This document shows, one piece after another, positions 25,119-33,030 of a DNA stretch of 36,860 nt. This DNA is from Campylobacterota bacterium (GTDB taxonomy: Bacteria; Campylobacterota; Campylobacteria; Campylobacterales; Nitratiruptoraceae). The notes beneath the pieces were generated by a model. It had not been told where the DNA came from. It searched no databases and saw only the letters and a program-made list of their open reading frames with translations. How positions within the stretch are numbered: the stretch's first letter is position 1; every line of letters begins with the position of its first letter. Made by a program: the position numbers and the translations under genes. The stretch spans positions 1 through 36,860 of the forward strand of contig WGAT01000069.1 in NCBI GenBank assembly GCA_015494715.1. The letters are read 5' to 3'.

Positions 25119-26640
25119 CTATTCGCCAAGGAGGATCGCCAAGATCTTCTTGCTGCTGCTCTCGCTCTATCTCCTCATCAAAAAAAAAGACTCCTTTTTG
25201 GGCTACCGCCCGATGGGGCCGCAGAAGCTGCGAGCCACGATCGTGGAGCTGGGGCCCAGCTTCATCAAACTAGCCCAAGTCTTAGCCACCAGAGCCGACT
25301 TTTTTGATGAAGAGTATTTAGAGCAGTTGAAAACCCTCCATGACGAGCTACCGCCCATGAGCCAGGAGGAGTTTGAGCGAGTCTTTGCAAAGGCATTCCC
25401 TCACAATCCCTTTGAACGCTTTGATCCCGATCCCATTGCCAGTGCTTCCATTGGCCAAGTCCATGTGGCCTACCTGGATGGTCAGAAGGTAGCGGTGAAG
25501 CTGAGAAGAGCGGGGATCGAGAAGAGGGTGCGAAGCGATATCAAGATCTTACGAGCCTATAATGCTTTGTTTCGTCCCCTTTTTAGCGAATATACCAAAA
25601 ACTCCATCGAAGCGGTGATCAACGAGTTTGCCGATATGATCGTGCAAGAGGTGGATCTGACAAAAGAGCTCAATAATCTTTTGAAATTCTCCCGTACTTA
25701 CGCCCACTGCCAAGTCCGCTTCCCCAAGCCATATCCAAAGCTTTGCAGTCATGACGCTTTGGTGATGAGCTTTATGGAGGGGCTTCGCTTTGACGACAAG
25801 GAAGCTTTAGAGGAGCTTGGGATCGATTTTCATCCAGTCCTTGAGCGACTTATCGACTTTTATGCCGAGCAGATGCTGGTAGTGGGCTTTTTCCACGCCG
25901 ATCCGCATCCGGGTAATCTACTGGTGGACAAAGAGGGTGATCTCATCTTGCTCGATTATGGTATGGTCAAGCGAATAGATGCCGATACTAGGCGATCGAT
26001 CATCTTGATGATCAAAGCGGCGTATGAAAAGGATTACGATCTGTATATCACCAGTGCCAAGCACTTAGGCGTCATCGCCTACGAAGCGCCAAAAAGCGCG
26101 ATGGCGGAGCTGGTGGAGGATATGTTTGAGATCTTTAGCGATGAGAGTCTGAGCGCTTTGAATATGCAGCGCTTGGCTTTCGAACTGCTCGAATCGATGC
26201 GGGAGCTGCCTTTCAAACTACCCCAAGAGGCGATCTATATCTTAAGAGTGAGCGCCATTATCGAAGGGCTTGGCACCACCTATATCGAGAATTTCAACGG
26301 CGTCAAGGATATCTTGCCGGTCTTGCAAAAAAATATCCCAAGAGCACTAGGCTATAAGTCTACGATCTTCGAGATGGTGCTAGATGAGATCAAAGAGAGC
26401 CCCTATGTGGCCAGAGATTTCAAAACCACGATCAAAAAGGCCAGCAGCGGCGACCTGGAGGTGCAGATGTCGCTGCTGCAGCTCGAGTGGCTCAAAAAAG
26501 AGGCCAAAGAGTATCTGCGTCCTTTGGTTCTGAGCTTTTCGCTGATGCTTTTTGCTCTTTTGCTAGGTATTTTTGGCTATAAGGAGCTGGCGATCGTGCT
26601 GTTTGGAGCTGCGTTTGCGAGGATTCTTTTTTTGTTGTGA
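25108..26640 (+). CDS. UbiB/ABC1 family atypical kinase
   Basis: A 510-residue ABC1/ADCK/UbiB protein. It has PIASASIGQVHVAYLDG (the Ala-rich nucleotide loop), VAVKLRR with the conserved Lys, EVDLTKELNN, FFHADPHPGNLLV (catalytic loop) and LLDYGMVKR (metal loop), then two C-terminal membrane segments (about 470-508). The signature KxGQ motif reads KLAQ here (FIKLAQVLATR). The family supports ubiquinone or other lipid metabolism as ATPase-like kinases. Campylobacterota use menaquinones, so the target is unclear. The start is uncertain: TTG 25108 gives full length but a weak ribosome site, while AAGGAGG at 25128-25134 has no standard start at proper spacing. Confidence 0.9.
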   Translation: MKSSYSPRRIAKIFLLLLSLYLLIKKKDSFLGYRPMGPQKLRATIVELGPSFIKLAQVLATRADFFDEEYLEQLKTLHDELPPMSQEEFERVFAKAFPHNPFERFDPDPIASASIGQVHVAYLDGQKVAVKLRRAGIEKRVRSDIKILRAYNALFRPLFSEYTKNSIEAVINEFADMIVQEVDLTKELNNLLKFSRTYAHCQVRFPKPYPKLCSHDALVMSFMEGLRFDDKEALEELGIDFHPVLERLIDFYAEQMLVVGFFHADPHPGNLLVDKEGDLILLDYGMVKRIDADTRRSIILMIKAAYEKDYDLYITSAKHLGVIAYEAPKSAMAELVEDMFEIFSDESLSALNMQRLAFELLESMRELPFKLPQEAIYILRVSAIIEGLGTTYIENFNGVKDILPVLQKNIPRALGYKSTIFEMVLDEIKESPYVARDFKTTIKKASSGDLEVQMSLLQLEWLKKEAKEYLRPLVLSFSLMLFALLLGIFGYKELAIVLFGAAFARILFLL

Positions 26641-26644
26641 TATG

Positions 26645-26693
26645 TTGAAAATATATTCAAAAGTCGCTAAAATGTTTGTCAAGTGTCTGACAA
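26645..26693 (+). promoter_or_regulatory. Promoter and operator of the toxin-antitoxin pair
   Basis: TTGAAA (26645-26650) and TAAAAT (26668-26673) are 17 bp apart, a good sigma-70 promoter. Two inverted repeats overlap it: TTGAA-n6-TTCAA over the -35 (26645-26660), and TTGTCA-n6-TGACAA (26676-26681 with 26688-26693) across the expected start point. Operators at these places are what autoregulated antitoxins use. Confidence 0.65.
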
Positions 26694-26706
26694 CAAAGGA
26701 GCAGCT

Positions 26707-26958
26707 ATGGAAAAGGTGTATGGCACAAGAGAGATTGTCCGTAATCCTTCACTTTTGCGAATCGAACCTACAGAGAGTATTGTAATTGAAGATAAAAAGT
26801 CACACAAAAGGCTTGGTGTCTATTTGGGAGTGGAGTTGGCCGAGGAGTTTTTTGCTTACAAAGAGAAACAAAAACTTTTGGAAGCTGCCAAAAAGATCAA
26901 GCAAAGTGCTAAAGAAGAGAGCGAAGCTTTAGAAGCGAGTCTGGACGATGAGTTATAA
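26707..26958 (+). CDS. Antitoxin of a PemK/MazF-type pair
   Basis: An 83-residue acidic protein directly before a PemK/MazF-type toxin, with 11 bp of overlap. ATG at 26707 is chosen for AAGGAG seven bases upstream. The N-terminal part (about 1-45) is presumably the DNA-binding and dimerising region, but I do not recognise its family. The C-terminal part (AYKEKQKLLEAAKKIKQSAKEESEALEASLDDEL in short pieces) is a charged helix with an acidic end, as expected for a toxin-wrapping tail. Identification is by position, size and charge. Confidence 0.75.
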   Translation: MEKVYGTREIVRNPSLLRIEPTESIVIEDKKSHKRLGVYLGVELAEEFFAYKEKQKLLEAAKKIKQSAKEESEALEASLDDEL

Positions 26959-27292
26959 AAGAGGTGATATAGTCCTTGTAAACTTCAATCCTCAAAAAAG
27001 GGCGCAAGAAGTGGCAAAAATCCGCCCCGCGATTATCATCTCGGATAGCGAACTCAATGAAATCTTGGATCTTGTGACAGTAGTAGCAATGACAACCAAT
27101 CTCATCGACGATGCAGAGCCCTTGCGTATTCGAATTACAAAGCGTGAAAAACTTCAAGAAGATAGCGATGCAATGATCGAGCAGCTAAGAAGCGTGGCAA
27201 AAAGTCGTATTGGTGAGAGATTGGGAAAGGTAAGTCAAGAAGAGATGGAAAAGATTGAAGAGGGTATAAGAAAAATGCTAAATCTTGGATAA
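26948..27292 (+). CDS. PemK/MazF family mRNA interferase toxin
   Basis: The 114-residue toxin begins KRGDIVLVNFNPQ and continues IRPAIIISDSE, the two opening strands of the PemK/MazF fold. VVAMTTN is the conserved central strand with its Thr, and DSDAMIEQLRSVAKSRIGERLGKVS is the family's C-terminal helix. These toxins cut mRNA at short single-stranded sequences, pausing growth when the antitoxin is degraded. The usual GSE loop before the Arg-Pro reads RAQEVAK, a permitted variation. The stop codon lies in the stem of the following terminator. Confidence 0.9.
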   Translation: MSYKRGDIVLVNFNPQKRAQEVAKIRPAIIISDSELNEILDLVTVVAMTTNLIDDAEPLRIRITKREKLQEDSDAMIEQLRSVAKSRIGERLGKVSQEEMEKIEEGIRKMLNLG

Positions 27293-27313
27293 AGCCGCCT
27301 TTGGGCGGCTTTT
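27291..27313. terminator. Bidirectional terminator after the toxin gene
   Basis: AAAGCCGCC, loop TTTG, GGCGGCTTT form a perfect 9-bp stem with A/T flanks. It ends the toxin-antitoxin transcript and, on the other strand, the convergent YceI-like gene. Confidence 0.9.
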
Positions 27314-27869
27314 ACATCATAGATTTGAAGCTATCGATCGCTTCTTTGGCCTTGTCCACTGTAGTTTTGGCATCGATAGTGAAGCGTAGCTCCACATCGT
27401 TCCATGTCTTGCCCTGGTGTTTGTCGAAGCAGGCTTTGGCGATGCTGGAGAGGGCTTTGGATGCGCCAAAGTCGAAGAGGTCGATCACGCCTTTGGCAGT
27501 GAGGGTGGAGCCCTTCTTTTCATAGAAAAAGGGCACATCTTTCGTCACGCCGTTGAGAGTGATGGCCACATCGAGGATCTTTTCATGGACTTTGAGGATC
27601 CTGGCCTCGATAGGCCCTTTGAGCCGATCGAAAAAGAAGAGGCGCAATGTCTTGTCTCGCCCTGAATTTTTGGTATCGACGCTCGATTTGTCGATATGCA
27701 CTTTGGCACCTTCTAGACACTCATCTCCTTTGGTAAAATCGATCTTGTCGAAGGTTCCTTTGACACCGAGTTTTAGCGGTGTCTTGAAGGCTGTCCATTG
27801 CAGGCTCTGCAGCTGGCACTCGGCCAGTGTGAAGATAGCCGCTGCGGCAAGAAGTATCAACTTTTTCAT
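27312..27869 (-). CDS. Exported YceI-like protein
   Basis: A 185-residue protein with an N-terminal signal peptide (KKLILLAAAAIFTLAEC, cleavage near 17-20). The mature part has beta-strand alternation like YceI lipocalin-type barrels: LQWTAFKTPLKLGVKGTFDKIDF, then VHIDKSSVDTKN, and late LRFTIDAKTTV. YceI proteins bind isoprenoid-like lipids in the periplasm and are often stress-induced. Here the signature is partial, so the call is moderate. ATG at 27869 is used because GGGAG lies five bases upstream. The alternative ATG four codons earlier has no ribosome site. It follows the rhodanese gene by two bases. Confidence 0.7.
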   Translation of the reverse strand: MKKLILLAAAAIFTLAECQLQSLQWTAFKTPLKLGVKGTFDKIDFTKGDECLEGAKVHIDKSSVDTKNSGRDKTLRLFFFDRLKGPIEARILKVHEKILDVAITLNGVTKDVPFFYEKKGSTLTAKGVIDLFDFGASKALSSIAKACFDKHQGKTWNDVELRFTIDAKTTVDKAKEAIDSFKSMM

Positions 27870-27871
27870 AG

Positions 27872-28741
27872 CTACTCCCATCTATATTTGGTAAGAGGCA
27901 TCTTGAGGTCGTTGGCCCACTCTTTTAGGCTAGCGTCGTAAAGTCTGGCTTTTTCAAAACCCAAAATCCGGTGTGTTACGAACCAATTCATACTGGTTTC
28001 CAGCCCACCGGTACAATATGTTACGAGAGTTTTTCTTGGATCCAGCCCAAGTCCGCCAACTAATATTCCTAGTAAGGTCTCTTTTGGTTTGAAAGTGCCG
28101 TCATCTTTGAAGCTATATTTCCAAAAGTAGCTTGTGGCGTGAGGGATGTGACCGGTTCGAGGAAGGACTTTTTGTTTTTTTGCTCCAAAATAGTAAACAG
28201 CCGGTCTGGCATCTATCATGCGCACTTTGCCGATATTTTCATAGACCCCTTTTTTATCGATCACAAGCGTTGGATCGAGGTGAACCGTATAGTGGCTCGG
28301 TGTGACGGCTGGGTGCTTGGTAGAGAGGGGAAGCCCCGCTTTTTTCCACTTCCTTAGACCCCCATCCAGCAGTGCACTCTTTTTTAGTCCATGTAGCTCC
28401 AGTGCCCAGGCTATGTAGCTGGTCTTGAGGATATCTTTGCCGCTATGGTGGGCGTAGATGAGCACCTCTTTTTTCTCGTCGATCCCGAGATTTCTCAGAA
28501 GCTCTTGGATCTTTTGGGGTGATTTAATCAAGAGGTAGTTGCCGTGGTGTTCTCGCCACTGGCCGATAGGAGCGTTGATGGCTCCTGGGATATGGCCTTT
28601 GGCATAGGCTTTTGGCTGGGAGACGTCGAGGATCACGAGATCCTTGTCCTGCAGATGTTTGGCCAGCCACTGAGTGGAGACCACCGGCTCTATGGCGAAG
28701 CTAAGGGCGGCGGTAAGTGCGATCAATGCGAATTTTCTCAT
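27872..28741 (-). CDS. Exported two-domain rhodanese (thiosulfate sulfurtransferase type)
   Basis: A 289-residue protein with a signal peptide (KFALIALTAALSFA) followed by two rhodanese domains. The N-terminal domain (about 20-140) has LVILDVSQPKAYAKGHIPGAIN but YAHHSGKD where the active Cys should be, so it is inactive. The C-terminal domain (about 150-289) has the active loop TYCTGGLETS with its Cys, plus RMIDARP and TGHIPHA. Such tandem rhodaneses move sulfane sulfur, for example from thiosulfate to cyanide or a thiol. Periplasmic location suits a sulfur-oxidising or sulfur-respiring lifestyle. It overlaps the Dps-like gene by 4 bp. Confidence 0.92.
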   Translation of the reverse strand: MRKFALIALTAALSFAIEPVVSTQWLAKHLQDKDLVILDVSQPKAYAKGHIPGAINAPIGQWREHHGNYLLIKSPQKIQELLRNLGIDEKKEVLIYAHHSGKDILKTSYIAWALELHGLKKSALLDGGLRKWKKAGLPLSTKHPAVTPSHYTVHLDPTLVIDKKGVYENIGKVRMIDARPAVYYFGAKKQKVLPRTGHIPHATSYFWKYSFKDDGTFKPKETLLGILVGGLGLDPRKTLVTYCTGGLETSMNWFVTHRILGFEKARLYDASLKEWANDLKMPLTKYRWE

Positions 28742-29256
28742 TTTGGCTCCTTGAGTTTGAACTGATTGACGAACTCTTCGATATCTTCGTAGAGGGCTTG
28801 CAGATCCTCCTCATGCTCCACTTCGTCGGCTAGGATTTGGCTGACGATATCGTAGGTGACGATATCCTTGCCCTGCGTCATCTGGGCGATGCGGCTATAG
28901 ACGTCGATGGCACACTGCTCGCCCTTGATGGCCTGCTCCAAGACCGCCAGGACATCGGGATTGGTGGGTGCTTCGTAGGCGCAGTTGGCCAGATCGAACC
29001 ACTCTTTGGGGTGCAAAATCGGTATGCCGCCCAGCTGCAAGATGCGATCGGCTACCATATTGGCGTGGCGCAGCTCGTCTTGGGCATGCTGGTTGAGCTC
29101 TGCCACTACGCCATCTTTCATGATGCCCTTGACCACTTTGGCTTCGATGAAGTACTGATAGTAGGCCAGCCACTCGTCCGCGTAGGCTTTGTTGAGGAGT
29201 TTGATCACCTCCTCCACTTCTATGCCGTGGATGATGCTTATACCTTTTTTGGCCAT
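28738..29256 (-). CDS. Dps-like ferritin superfamily protein (DPSL/thioferritin type)
   Basis: A 172-residue four-helix di-iron protein. Ligands of the ferritin pattern are Glu28 (ADEWLAYYQY), Glu62 and His65 (DELRHA), Glu113 (KGEQC), and a late DEVEHEED around residues 144-151. Two cysteines, Cys92 (NCAYEAP) and Cys115 (GEQCAID), stand near the metal centre as in the Dps-like thioferritins of archaea and some anaerobes, which use peroxide to oxidise iron. This placement right after katG fits. ATG at 29256 has AAAGGAG upstream; an upstream in-frame extension of 11 residues lacks a ribosome site. Confidence 0.85.
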   Translation of the reverse strand: MAKKGISIIHGIEVEEVIKLLNKAYADEWLAYYQYFIEAKVVKGIMKDGVVAELNQHAQDELRHANMVADRILQLGGIPILHPKEWFDLANCAYEAPTNPDVLAVLEQAIKGEQCAIDVYSRIAQMTQGKDIVTYDIVSQILADEVEHEEDLQALYEDIEEFVNQFKLKEPK

Positions 29257-29292
29257 TGATTGCTCCTTTGGAAAATTTTTTTCTTTCAAAAA

Positions 29293-29304
29293 CTATTATA
29301 ATAG
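29293..29304. promoter_or_regulatory. Palindrome over the -10 of the Dps-like gene
   Basis: CTATTATAATAG is a perfect 12-bp palindrome whose minus-strand TATAAT (29300-29295) is a plausible -10, about 40 bases before the Dps-like ATG. An AT-rich palindrome here is a candidate Fur/PerR-type operator, but it could simply reflect AT richness. Confidence 0.4.
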
Positions 29305-29326
29305 AATAATATTAAGCTTGTATTAA

Positions 29327-31510
29327 TTATCTTCGCAAATCGAACCGATCCAATTCCATCACCTTTGTCCAGGCTTTGACGAAATCACGGATGAATTTCT
29401 CTTTGTTGTCGTCTTGGGCGTAAAATTCCGCTTGCGCGCGTAGCTCAGAGTGTGCGCCAAAGATGAGGTCGGCTCTGGTAGCTCTCCAGCGAAGTTCGCC
29501 GCTACTTCGGTCGTAGCCAAAAAAGAGGTTGTCATCCTCTTCGCTTCTTTCCCAGTGTACGCTCATATCAAGAAGATGTACGAAAAAGTCGTTGCTAAGC
29601 ACCCCTAGCTGCTCGGTAAAAAGGCCAAGATCGCTCTTTTTGTAATTCGCACCGAGCACGCGCAGGCCTCCTATGAGCACCGTCATCTCGGGAGCGCTGA
29701 GGTTTAGTAGCTGCGCGCGGTCGATGAGCATTAGCTCCGCCGGTATTTTGCACTCGAGCGCTTTGTAGTTGCGAAAGCCGTCGGCTATGGGGCGCAAAAA
29801 CTCGAAGCTGCGCACGTCCATTTGTTCCTGTGTCGTATCCACGCGTCCAGGATGAAAAGGCACTTCATAATCGAAGCCGGCAGCCCTGATCGCCTCTTCG
29901 ATGGCCGCGTTGCCGCCAAGCACTATGAGATCGGCGATGCTGGCGTGCCTGGAGGAATCGGCGTTGAACTCTTTTTGGATAGCTTCTATCGCTTCGAGTA
30001 CTTTTGCCAGGCGCTCCGGCTCGTTGACTTCCCAGTTTCTTTGGGGCTCGAGACGGATGCGAGCACCGTTGACGCCGCCGCGATAGTCAGAGCCGCGAAA
30101 CGTTGCCGCCGCGCTCCATGCGGTATAGATGAGATCCTCTTTGGCGATACGCTCGAGCAGCGCTTGTTTGAGCTTTTTGGCATCCTCTTTATTGATAGGT
30201 TCGAAGTCTCGCTGTGGCAACGGGTCTTGCCAGATGAAATCTTCATCAGTGTAGTCGCTGCCAAGGTAGCGGCTTTTAGGTCCTAAGTCTCTGTGGATCA
30301 GTTTGAACCACGCTTTGGCGAAGGCCTTTTGAAACTCGTCGGGATTTTTCAAGAACCTGAGCGCTATTGCTTTATATTTGGGATCGAAGCGCAGTGCCAG
30401 GTCGGTGGTGAGCATGATGGGTTTGTTCTTTTTGCCCGGGATATGGGCATCCTCTACCAGATCTTGCTCCTCCACGTTCGCCGGTGTCCACTGCCAGGTG
30501 CCTGCCGGGGATTTTTCCAGATTCCAGTCATATTTGAAGAGAAGTTCTAAAAAGCTGGTATCCCATTTGGTGGGAGTGGGAGTCCAGGCTCCCTCGATGC
30601 CGCTGGTGATGGTATCGCCTCCCTTGCCGCTGCCGTAGCTGTTCTTCCAGCCAAGTCCCTGCTGATCGATGGGAGCGGCTTCTGGCTCTGGCCCCAGGTA
30701 TTTGCCAGGATCTGCAGCGCCGTGGCTCTTGCCAAATGTATGGCCGCCTGCTATGAGTGCCACGGTCTCCTCGTCGTTCATCCCCATGCGCCTGAAGCTC
30801 ATACGGATATCTCGAGCCGCCGCCAGTGCATCTGGCACGCCGTCTGGGCCTTCGGGGTTGACGTAGATGAGACCCATCTGCACGGCGGCCAGGGGATTTT
30901 GGAGCTGCATATCCTCGCGTCTGCGCTCATCCGCCAGCCACTCTTGCTCCGGTCCCCAGTAGACATCCTCTTCGCTCTCCCAGATATCCTCTCTGCCACC
31001 CGCAAATCCAAGGGTCTTAAATCCCATGGATTCGAGTGCTACGTTGCCGGCTAGGATCATCAGATCCGCCCAGGAGATTTTGTTGCCGTACTTTTTCTTG
31101 ATAGGCCAGAGCAGTCGCCTGGCTTTATCGAGATTGGCGTTGTCTGGCCAGCTGTTGAGTGCTGCGAAGCGCTGTGCTCCCGTCACGCCGCCACCGCGCC
31201 CATCCATCACGCGATATGTCCCGGCACTGTGCCACGCCATACGGATAAAGAAAGGGCCGTAGTGTCCCCAGTCTGCCGGCCACCACTCCTGGGAGGTAGT
31301 CATCACTTCGATGAGGTCTTTTTTGAGCTCATCCATATCGAGGCTTTCGAAGGCCTCTTTGTAGCTAAAATCCTCATCCTGCGGGACGATGGGTCCTTTG
31401 TTTTGATGGAGGATTTTGAGATTGAGGCGTTCTGGCCACCACTTGGCCGTGATTTGGCCCCCTTGGGTGAATTGTTCGAACATCTCTTTGGTAAATGGGC
31501 ATTGGGTCAT
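29327..31510 (-). CDS. katG: Catalase-peroxidase KatG
   Basis: KatG is a haem enzyme that removes hydrogen peroxide. The 727-residue length is normal for the fused two-domain form. The distal site [11 protein letters not shown] gives Arg90, Trp93 and His94. The covalent adduct partners Tyr216 ([11 protein letters not shown]) and Met242 ([10 protein letters not shown]) are both present, so catalase activity is expected. The proximal His257 is in [14 protein letters not shown]. The C-terminal half is the degenerate duplicate. There is no signal peptide. AAAGGA precedes the ATG. It diverges from perR, whose product usually represses katG, and is followed on the same strand by the Dps-like, rhodanese and YceI-like genes. 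Confidence 0.97.
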   Translation of the reverse strand: MTQCPFTKEMFEQFTQGGQITAKWWPERLNLKILHQNKGPIVPQDEDFSYKEAFESLDMDELKKDLIEVMTTSQEWWPADWGHYGPFFIRMAWHSAGTYRVMDGRGGGVTGAQRFAALNSWPDNANLDKARRLLWPIKKKYGNKISWADLMILAGNVALESMGFKTLGFAGGREDIWESEEDVYWGPEQEWLADERRREDMQLQNPLAAVQMGLIYVNPEGPDGVPDALAAARDIRMSFRRMGMNDEETVALIAGGHTFGKSHGAADPGKYLGPEPEAAPIDQQGLGWKNSYGSGKGGDTITSGIEGAWTPTPTKWDTSFLELLFKYDWNLEKSPAGTWQWTPANVEEQDLVEDAHIPGKKNKPIMLTTDLALRFDPKYKAIALRFLKNPDEFQKAFAKAWFKLIHRDLGPKSRYLGSDYTDEDFIWQDPLPQRDFEPINKEDAKKLKQALLERIAKEDLIYTAWSAAATFRGSDYRGGVNGARIRLEPQRNWEVNEPERLAKVLEAIEAIQKEFNADSSRHASIADLIVLGGNAAIEEAIRAAGFDYEVPFHPGRVDTTQEQMDVRSFEFLRPIADGFRNYKALECKIPAELMLIDRAQLLNLSAPEMTVLIGGLRVLGANYKKSDLGLFTEQLGVLSNDFFVHLLDMSVHWERSEEDDNLFFGYDRSSGELRWRATRADLIFGAHSELRAQAEFYAQDDNKEKFIRDFVKAWTKVMELDRFDLRR

Positions 31511-31531
31511 AGCATATCCTTTATAAAACTA

Positions 31532-31557
31532 ATTAAAGGAAAATTTTTTTCCTTAAT
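31532..31557. promoter_or_regulatory. Inverted repeat in the katG leader
   Basis: ATTAAAGGAAAA and TTTTCCTTAAT form a near-perfect inverted repeat (one extra A on the left) around three T residues, about 22 bases before the katG ATG. It could be an operator or an mRNA hairpin near the ribosome site. Confidence 0.35.
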
Positions 31558-31621
31558 GATATTGTGGCATCATTTTTCTTATAGAAAAATAAAATCAATA
31601 GAAAATTTTTATCAAATATGA

Positions 31622-31654
31622 TATGTTATCAACATAAATAATTCTTTAAATTAT
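31622..31654. promoter_or_regulatory. Twin palindromes between katG and perR, candidate PerR operators
   Basis: Two perfect inverted repeats lie almost end to end: TATGTT-ATC-AACATA (31622-31636) and ATAATT-CTTTA-AATTAT (31638-31654). They are AT-rich, 15-17 bp long, and sit just upstream of the perR -35, between the divergent genes. Size, composition and position suit Fur/PerR-family boxes, though neither matches the Bacillus PerR box exactly. Confidence 0.5.
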
Positions 31655-31673
31655 GGATTATCTTTATTATTAT

Positions 31674-31702
31674 TTGACATTATTTTCCGATTGAAGTATA
31701 AA
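31674..31702 (+). promoter_or_regulatory. Sigma-70 promoter of perR
   Basis: TTGACA (31674-31679) and TATAAA (31697-31702) are 17 bp apart, a near-consensus promoter. The expected start is about 15 bases before the ATG, which is preceded by AAAGGGGAAG. Confidence 0.8.
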
Positions 31703-31724
31703 TAAGCTAAAGAAAGGGGAAGTT

Positions 31725-32129
31725 ATGCGACAAAAGAGTGCGCATTATGCCGATTTGTTAAAGCAAAAGGGGCTTAAGTCCACTCCTCAACGGATGGCGA
31801 TGCTACGCATTATGGAAGCCAAAGGTCATGCTGACATCGATGAGATTTATCAAGAGATCAAAAAGGATTTTGTATCCATATCGCTAGCCACCGTCTATAA
31901 AAATATCAATACATTGCTCAATGATGGGATTATCCAAGAGATCAAGGTCCCGCACAAAAAGAGTAAATTTGAGATCGCCAAGCATAAACATAGCCATTTT
32001 GTGTGTGAGAGGTGTGGTGAAGTATATGATGTACAAAAACCAAAAAAGCTCGATATCGAACTGCCCGAGGGCTTCGAGCCACGGGAGGCTTCGGTACTGA
32101 TCGTGGGACTTTGCAAAAAGTGCCATTAG
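31725..32129 (+). CDS. perR: Fur-family peroxide regulator PerR
   Basis: A 134-residue Fur-family metalloregulator. The winged helix is at the N-terminus (STPQRMAMLRIMEAKGHADIDEIYQEI, then VSISLATVYKNINTLLNDGII with the recognition helix). The metal-binding HKHSHFVCERCGEVYD follows, then a second Cys pair LCKKCH at the end, which makes the structural zinc site. The very short tail and the place divergent from katG favour PerR over Fur; in Campylobacter PerR represses katA and ahpC. The iron/manganese-dependent peroxide sensing is family knowledge. No fur gene is in the window. Confidence 0.88.
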   Translation: MRQKSAHYADLLKQKGLKSTPQRMAMLRIMEAKGHADIDEIYQEIKKDFVSISLATVYKNINTLLNDGIIQEIKVPHKKSKFEIAKHKHSHFVCERCGEVYDVQKPKKLDIELPEGFEPREASVLIVGLCKKCH

Positions 32130-32220
32130 TCCAGATGGCGATCGAAAGTCCCGGATGAAAAGGAAAAGTTTTGATCGGAGACGAGATGAGAGATAATAGA
32201 AATGATCGCCGTAAAATGGG

Positions 32221-33030
32221 TCACTTCGATTTGAGGATATCTTGGGAGGTTTTATTCTCAAATTCTCCTATCACAGGAGCATGATCGCTAGGAGTCGGGG
32301 AGCGGCGGCGTCTGGGCCACATATCCACATAAACCTCTTTGCACGCTTTTCTTAGCGGTTCGCTAACTAAAATATAGTCGATACGCATCCCCTCATCGCG
32401 CCATACGGCGGCGTTTTTGTAATCCCACCAGGTAAATTGGCGAGTATCGGGATGGCACTGGCGAAAAAGATCGATAAGTCCTATGGAGAGCAGCTCTTCA
32501 AAAGCCTCTCTCTCATCATCCATGAAGCCAATGCTTCCGCTTAAAAGTTCTGGTTCCCATACATCGATCTCTTCTCTTGCGATATTAAGATCGCCCACTA
32601 CCGCTACCTTGTCGCTTGCAAGATCGAAGCGCTCTTTGAGCCACTCCTTGAGCTTTTTGAAAAACTGGAGTTTGTAGATATGCTTTTCACCATTCAAATC
32701 CCCGTGGGGAGCGTAGACGTTGCAGATATCGATCCCTTTGATTCGAGCGTATAAAAAGCGTTTTTGTTCATCCCAAAAAGAATCGCCAAAGCCCTTTTGT
32801 ATCTTTTCAAAGCCTAGTTTTGAGCAGATCGCCACGCCGTTGTAGGCTTTTTGACCGAAGACGGCGCACTCGTAGCCTAATGCTTGGAAATCTTGAAAAG
32901 GAAATCGCTCCTCTTCACATTTAATCTCTTGCATACAAAGCACATCGATGGGATTTTTTTCTATGAGCCAACGTTTAAGAAGCGAAAGTCTGGCATTGAC
33001 GGAATTGACGTTAAAGGTGGCGATTTTCAT
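32221..33030 (-). CDS. xth: Exodeoxyribonuclease III (AP endonuclease)
   Basis: Xth repairs abasic sites and 3'-blocked ends. The 269 residues have the full endonuclease/exonuclease/phosphatase fold signature: MKIATFNVNSVNARL, CMQEIKCEE (metal Glu), NVYAPHGD, VVGDLNIAREEID (Asp and Asn), TWWDY and the closing SDHAPVIGEF with its catalytic Asp-His. It starts inside the small membrane gene upstream (20 bp overlap). It converges with perR, and repair of oxidative lesions fits that neighbourhood, although it is transcribed with sixA rather than with the katG group. Confidence 0.95.
   Translation of the reverse strand: MKIATFNVNSVNARLSLLKRWLIEKNPIDVLCMQEIKCEEERFPFQDFQALGYECAVFGQKAYNGVAICSKLGFEKIQKGFGDSFWDEQKRFLYARIKGIDICNVYAPHGDLNGEKHIYKLQFFKKLKEWLKERFDLASDKVAVVGDLNIAREEIDVWEPELLSGSIGFMDDEREAFEELLSIGLIDLFRQCHPDTRQFTWWDYKNAAVWRDEGMRIDYILVSEPLRKACKEVYVDMWPRRRRSPTPSDHAPVIGEFENKTSQDILKSK

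Noticed and set aside
29822-31054. Several plus-strand frames opposite katG (up to 154 codons)
   Set aside because: They are antisense shadows of katG and none carries a domain or ribosome site.
32137-32210. GGCGATC...GATCGCC inverted repeat after perR as a terminator
   Set aside because: The arms are 7 bp but 60 bases apart with no U-tract; too weak and too common to call.
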